This document shows, in pieces, positions 61,776 through 64,000 of a DNA stretch of 64,000 nucleotides. Every line of letters starts with the position of its first letter. The stretch's first letter is position 1. A program made the translations under genes and the position numbers. Below the pieces are notes generated by a model. The model saw only the letters and a program-made list of their open reading frames with translations. It had not been told where the DNA came from and did no database searches. This DNA is from Halomicrobium zhouii (lineage in GTDB: Archaea > Halobacteriota > Halobacteria > Halobacteriales > Haloarculaceae). The stretch lies in the NCBI RefSeq assembly GCF_900114435.1, contig NZ_FOZK01000003.1, positions 372,001 through 436,000 of the forward strand. Direction: 5' to 3'.

Positions 61776-62585
61776 ATGGCGGGCGCGGAGATATCAGAGC
61801 TGCTTATCAACGTGGTACTGCCCGCGTGTCTCGTCTCGTCCGTGCTGGGCGCCGTGACCGTCGTCTACCAGCGAACGATGCGGTTCGACGATCCGACTCC
61901 TCTTGCCGCAGCACTGCTCGCGCTTTGCGGGAAGTCGTCGCACGAGGACCGGTGGAAACTACGGCTGGCTGCCGAGTGGGGGGCGTTCTCTGCGACGACC
62001 AGCGTGGCTCTCGTTCTGATCGTGGTGACAGAGACCAATCTCTTCGACGGGATGATCCCATTGGTATTGATCGGTGGGCAGCTGTTGGCCGCAGTCGTCA
62101 GATTCCAATCTCGCACCACCGACCCCAGTACGTTCCCATGGCGCAGTCTAGCCGGTCAGACCGTCGTGTTGTACCTCTCCTGGCAATTTCTCTGGGCCGG
62201 GCTCTGGGCGGTGACCCTCCCTATCCACGGATCCGGCCTCGTTCACGCGGTACCGACACCGGGCCGACTCTCAATCCTACTCGTCCTTCCAGCGGGTGGC
62301 CTGTACCTCGTCACAGGATTCCTCGCCGTCGGAATGGTTGTGAACCGGTCCGCCGAATTACTACGTTTCCCGAACGAAGTGCTCGCGGCAACCGCATCGA
62401 TAGCGGCGATAGCGGCATACGGTCTCCTGGGAACCGGCCTCGTCCCCTATCCCGCTTCCACCGCCGTCGACGACTGGTTTGCGATCGCTCTCGTCGTCGC
62501 GCTCCTCGCGATCGGACGGGTCGTCGTTTCCGGCGGTCATCAGTCGAAGGACGAATCGTCGGCGTCCGACCCCATTCGCCGCTGA
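61776..62585 (+). CDS. Polytopic membrane protein, unknown function
   Basis: A 269-residue protein starting MAGAEISELLINVVLPACLV with about six or seven hydrophobic helices. Polar loops include QRTMRFDDPTP and CGKSSHEDRWKLRLAAEW. Codon use is less GC3-biased than in neighbours, with more A/T-ending codons, which may mean later acquisition. No family recognised. Confidence 0.7.
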   Translation: MAGAEISELLINVVLPACLVSSVLGAVTVVYQRTMRFDDPTPLAAALLALCGKSSHEDRWKLRLAAEWGAFSATTSVALVLIVVTETNLFDGMIPLVLIGGQLLAAVVRFQSRTTDPSTFPWRSLAGQTVVLYLSWQFLWAGLWAVTLPIHGSGLVHAVPTPGRLSILLVLPAGGLYLVTGFLAVGMVVNRSAELLRFPNEVLAATASIAAIAAYGLLGTGLVPYPASTAVDDWFAIALVVALLAIGRVVVSGGHQSKDESSASDPIRR

Positions 62586-62866
62586 CGAACGATCACGATA
62601 GCGGGAACGGGTACTTCCCGAGACGTCGGCACCCCCTGTCTGCCGGTGCGTGGCGCGAAACTGCGGTGACCCGTGAGCCGAGTATCAGTTTCACTCTGTG
62701 GATAACATTTATCTAGCAGTTTACTAGATGTTCGCGACTTCACCTCCGAGATGTGGCGAATCGAGACCGTCGGGCATCTGACGTTCGTCGCATGTTACCA
62801 GAACAGTGAAGCGAGTTATCGCGGCGAAACTGTCGTCCAGCAGCCGTCGAGTCGCTGCCCGGTTCG
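62586..62866. other. Intergenic region with promoter-like palindrome
   Basis: Between two convergent genes. A TATA-like CATTTATC (about 62707-62714) runs into ATCTAG (62711-62716), which pairs with CTAGAT (62724-62729). A 61-codon frame starts at 62751 but overlaps the aldehyde dehydrogenase antisense and has no family support. Confidence 0.4.
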
Positions 62867-64000
62867 TCACTCGATCCAGACGGTCTTCCGGTTGACGAAC
62901 TCCTTCATTCCGATTTCGGAGAGTTCGCGGCCGTAGCCGGACTCTTTGACGCCGCCGAAGGGGACGCGTGGGTCGGACTTGGTGAGCTGGTTGACGTAGA
63001 CGCAGCCGGCGTCGATTCGCCTCGCGATCCGTTCGCCGCGGTCGCGGTCCTCCGTCCAGACGCTCGCGCCCAGTCCGAACTCCGTCTCGTTCGCCTTCCT
63101 CACCGCGGCGTCGGCGTCCTCTACTTCGTACAGCGTCGCGACCGGGCCGAACAGCTCCTCGGTGTCCGCCGGACAGCCGGCCGGCACGTCGGTGAGGACC
63201 GTCGGTGGGTAGTACGCGCCGTCGCGGTCCATCGGCTCACCGCCAGTGACGACGTTCGCGCCGGCATCCACGCTCGCCTGGACCTGGTCGTCGAGGTCGT
63301 CCAGGAGGTCCTGGCGGGCCTGCGGACCGACGTCGGTGTCCTCGTCGAACGGGTCGCCGATGGTCAGCGACTCGAACTCGTCGACCAGCCGGTCGGTGTA
63401 CTCGTCGTAAACGTCGGAGTGGACGATAAATCGCTTGGCAGCGATGCAGGACTGGCCGCCGTTCTGGTTCCGGGCCCAGGCGCCCGTCTCCGCGGCGGCT
63501 TCCAGGTCGGCGTCGTCGAGGACGACGAAGGGGTCACTGCCGCCGAGTTCGAGGACGGTCTTCTTCAGCTTGTCACCGGCGGCCGAGGCGACGGCGCGTC
63601 CCGCGGGGCCACTCCCCGTGAGCGTCGCGGCCCGGACCCGGTCGTCGGCGACGACGTCGTCGACGAGGTCGGAGGGCACCAGCAGCGACTGGAAGACGCC
63701 CTCGGGGTAGCCGGCGTCGCGGAGGATCTCCTCGATGGCCTCCGCACAGCCCGGGACGTTCGAGGCGTGTTTCAGGACCCCGACGTTGCCCGCGGTGATG
63801 TAGGGCGCGATGAAGCGAAAAACCTGCCAGAACGGGAAGTTCCACGGCATGACGGCGAGGACGATGCCCAGCGGTTCGTAGACTGTCTTCACCTCGGTGC
63901 CCGCCGGACTCGGGTAGTGTTCGTCTTCGAGGTAGGCGTGGGCGTTCTGGGCGTAGTGGTCACACGCCCAGGCGCACTTCTCGACCTCGGCGACGGCCTG
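62867..64000 (-). CDS. Aldehyde dehydrogenase, succinate-semialdehyde type (5' end outside the window)
   Basis: At least 377 residues; the frame stays open to the window edge, so the N-terminus is missing. Visible are the oxyanion Asn region MPWNFPFWQVFRF, the NAD-binding stretch TLTGSGPAGRAVASAAGDKLKK, catalytic Glu in LELGGSDPF, catalytic Cys in NGGQSCIAAKRF, and the C-terminal DPRVPFGGVKESGYGRE. It oxidises an aldehyde with NAD(P)+; the succinate-semialdehyde label is by overall similarity. Confidence 0.9.
   Translation of the reverse strand, partial: QAVAEVEKCAWACDHYAQNAHAYLEDEHYPSPAGTEVKTVYEPLGIVLAVMPWNFPFWQVFRFIAPYITAGNVGVLKHASNVPGCAEAIEEILRDAGYPEGVFQSLLVPSDLVDDVVADDRVRAATLTGSGPAGRAVASAAGDKLKKTVLELGGSDPFVVLDDADLEAAAETGAWARNQNGGQSCIAAKRFIVHSDVYDEYTDRLVDEFESLTIGDPFDEDTDVGPQARQDLLDDLDDQVQASVDAGANVVTGGEPMDRDGAYYPPTVLTDVPAGCPADTEELFGPVATLYEVEDADAAVRKANETEFGLGASVWTEDRDRGERIARRIDAGCVYVNQLTKSDPRVPFGGVKESGYGRELSEIGMKEFVNRKTVWIE

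Noticed and set aside
62751-62936. 61-codon plus-strand frame after the orphan promoter
   Set aside because: Most of its 3' part is antisense to conserved aldehyde dehydrogenase sequence and no family is seen.

Overview
The window is haloarchaeal chromosomal DNA (class Halobacteria). The evidence is a GC-rich sequence with strongly acidic proteins, TFB and archaeal aIF2-beta, a 20S proteasome alpha subunit, archaeal RNase P proteins, an RPA-type single-strand binding operon, HalX-type signalling, Tat lipoproteins with RR...lipobox-Cys signals, and TATA-like elements centred about 27 nt before many start codons (leaderless mRNAs). I cannot name the genus.

Layout. 81-5137: NUDIX gene, then an RNA-processing/proteasome superoperon (exosome-type RNA-binding protein, RNase P component 3, small membrane protein, methyltransferase, RNase P component 2, psmA, zinc ribbon), interrupted by a 14-bp minisatellite. 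5258-8175: a salactin/volactin-type actin homologue beside a four-helix membrane protein resembling the haloarchaeal cell-division protein CdpA. 8295-16277: translation, repair and housekeeping genes (SBDS, FUN14, HflX, NAD(P)HX repair, acylphosphatase, OGG, UPF0212, UPF0058, aIF2-beta, TFB). 16557-21881: a Tat lipoprotein with a duplicated ferritin-like domain, an HTH/membrane-protein pair, thioredoxin reductase and a riboflavin-pathway reductase. 22153-25941: RPA-RPAP-RPE operon. 25938-32440: three small membrane proteins, Lhr helicase, lipoprotein and a MutS-like ATPase. 32441-34275: poorly coding, with hairpins, tRNA-like remnants and small ORFs. 34276-41244: archease, Zn/Cd-type P-ATPase, HAD protein, HTH, threonine aldolase and TRAM protein.

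41377-49631 is a denitrification island: copper nitrite reductase NirK, a divergent NrfC-like/NrfD-like/small membrane module with no catalytic subunit, an Mrp/ApbC Fe-S carrier, and a quinol nitric oxide reductase. NirK makes NO and the NOR consumes it. The middle module is the best candidate here for a poorly described system: an electron-transfer complex between the quinone pool and exterior reductases.

49822-64000: tRNA-Glu(CUC) with a truncated copy of its 3' end (att-like scar), a membrane-anchored HTH regulator, a giant FAD/Fe-S dehydrogenase, ThyX, a RecA-like ATPase plus HalX response regulator, an MBL hydrolase, cysteine synthase, thioredoxin-like proteins, a YyaL-type protein and an aldehyde dehydrogenase cut by the window end.
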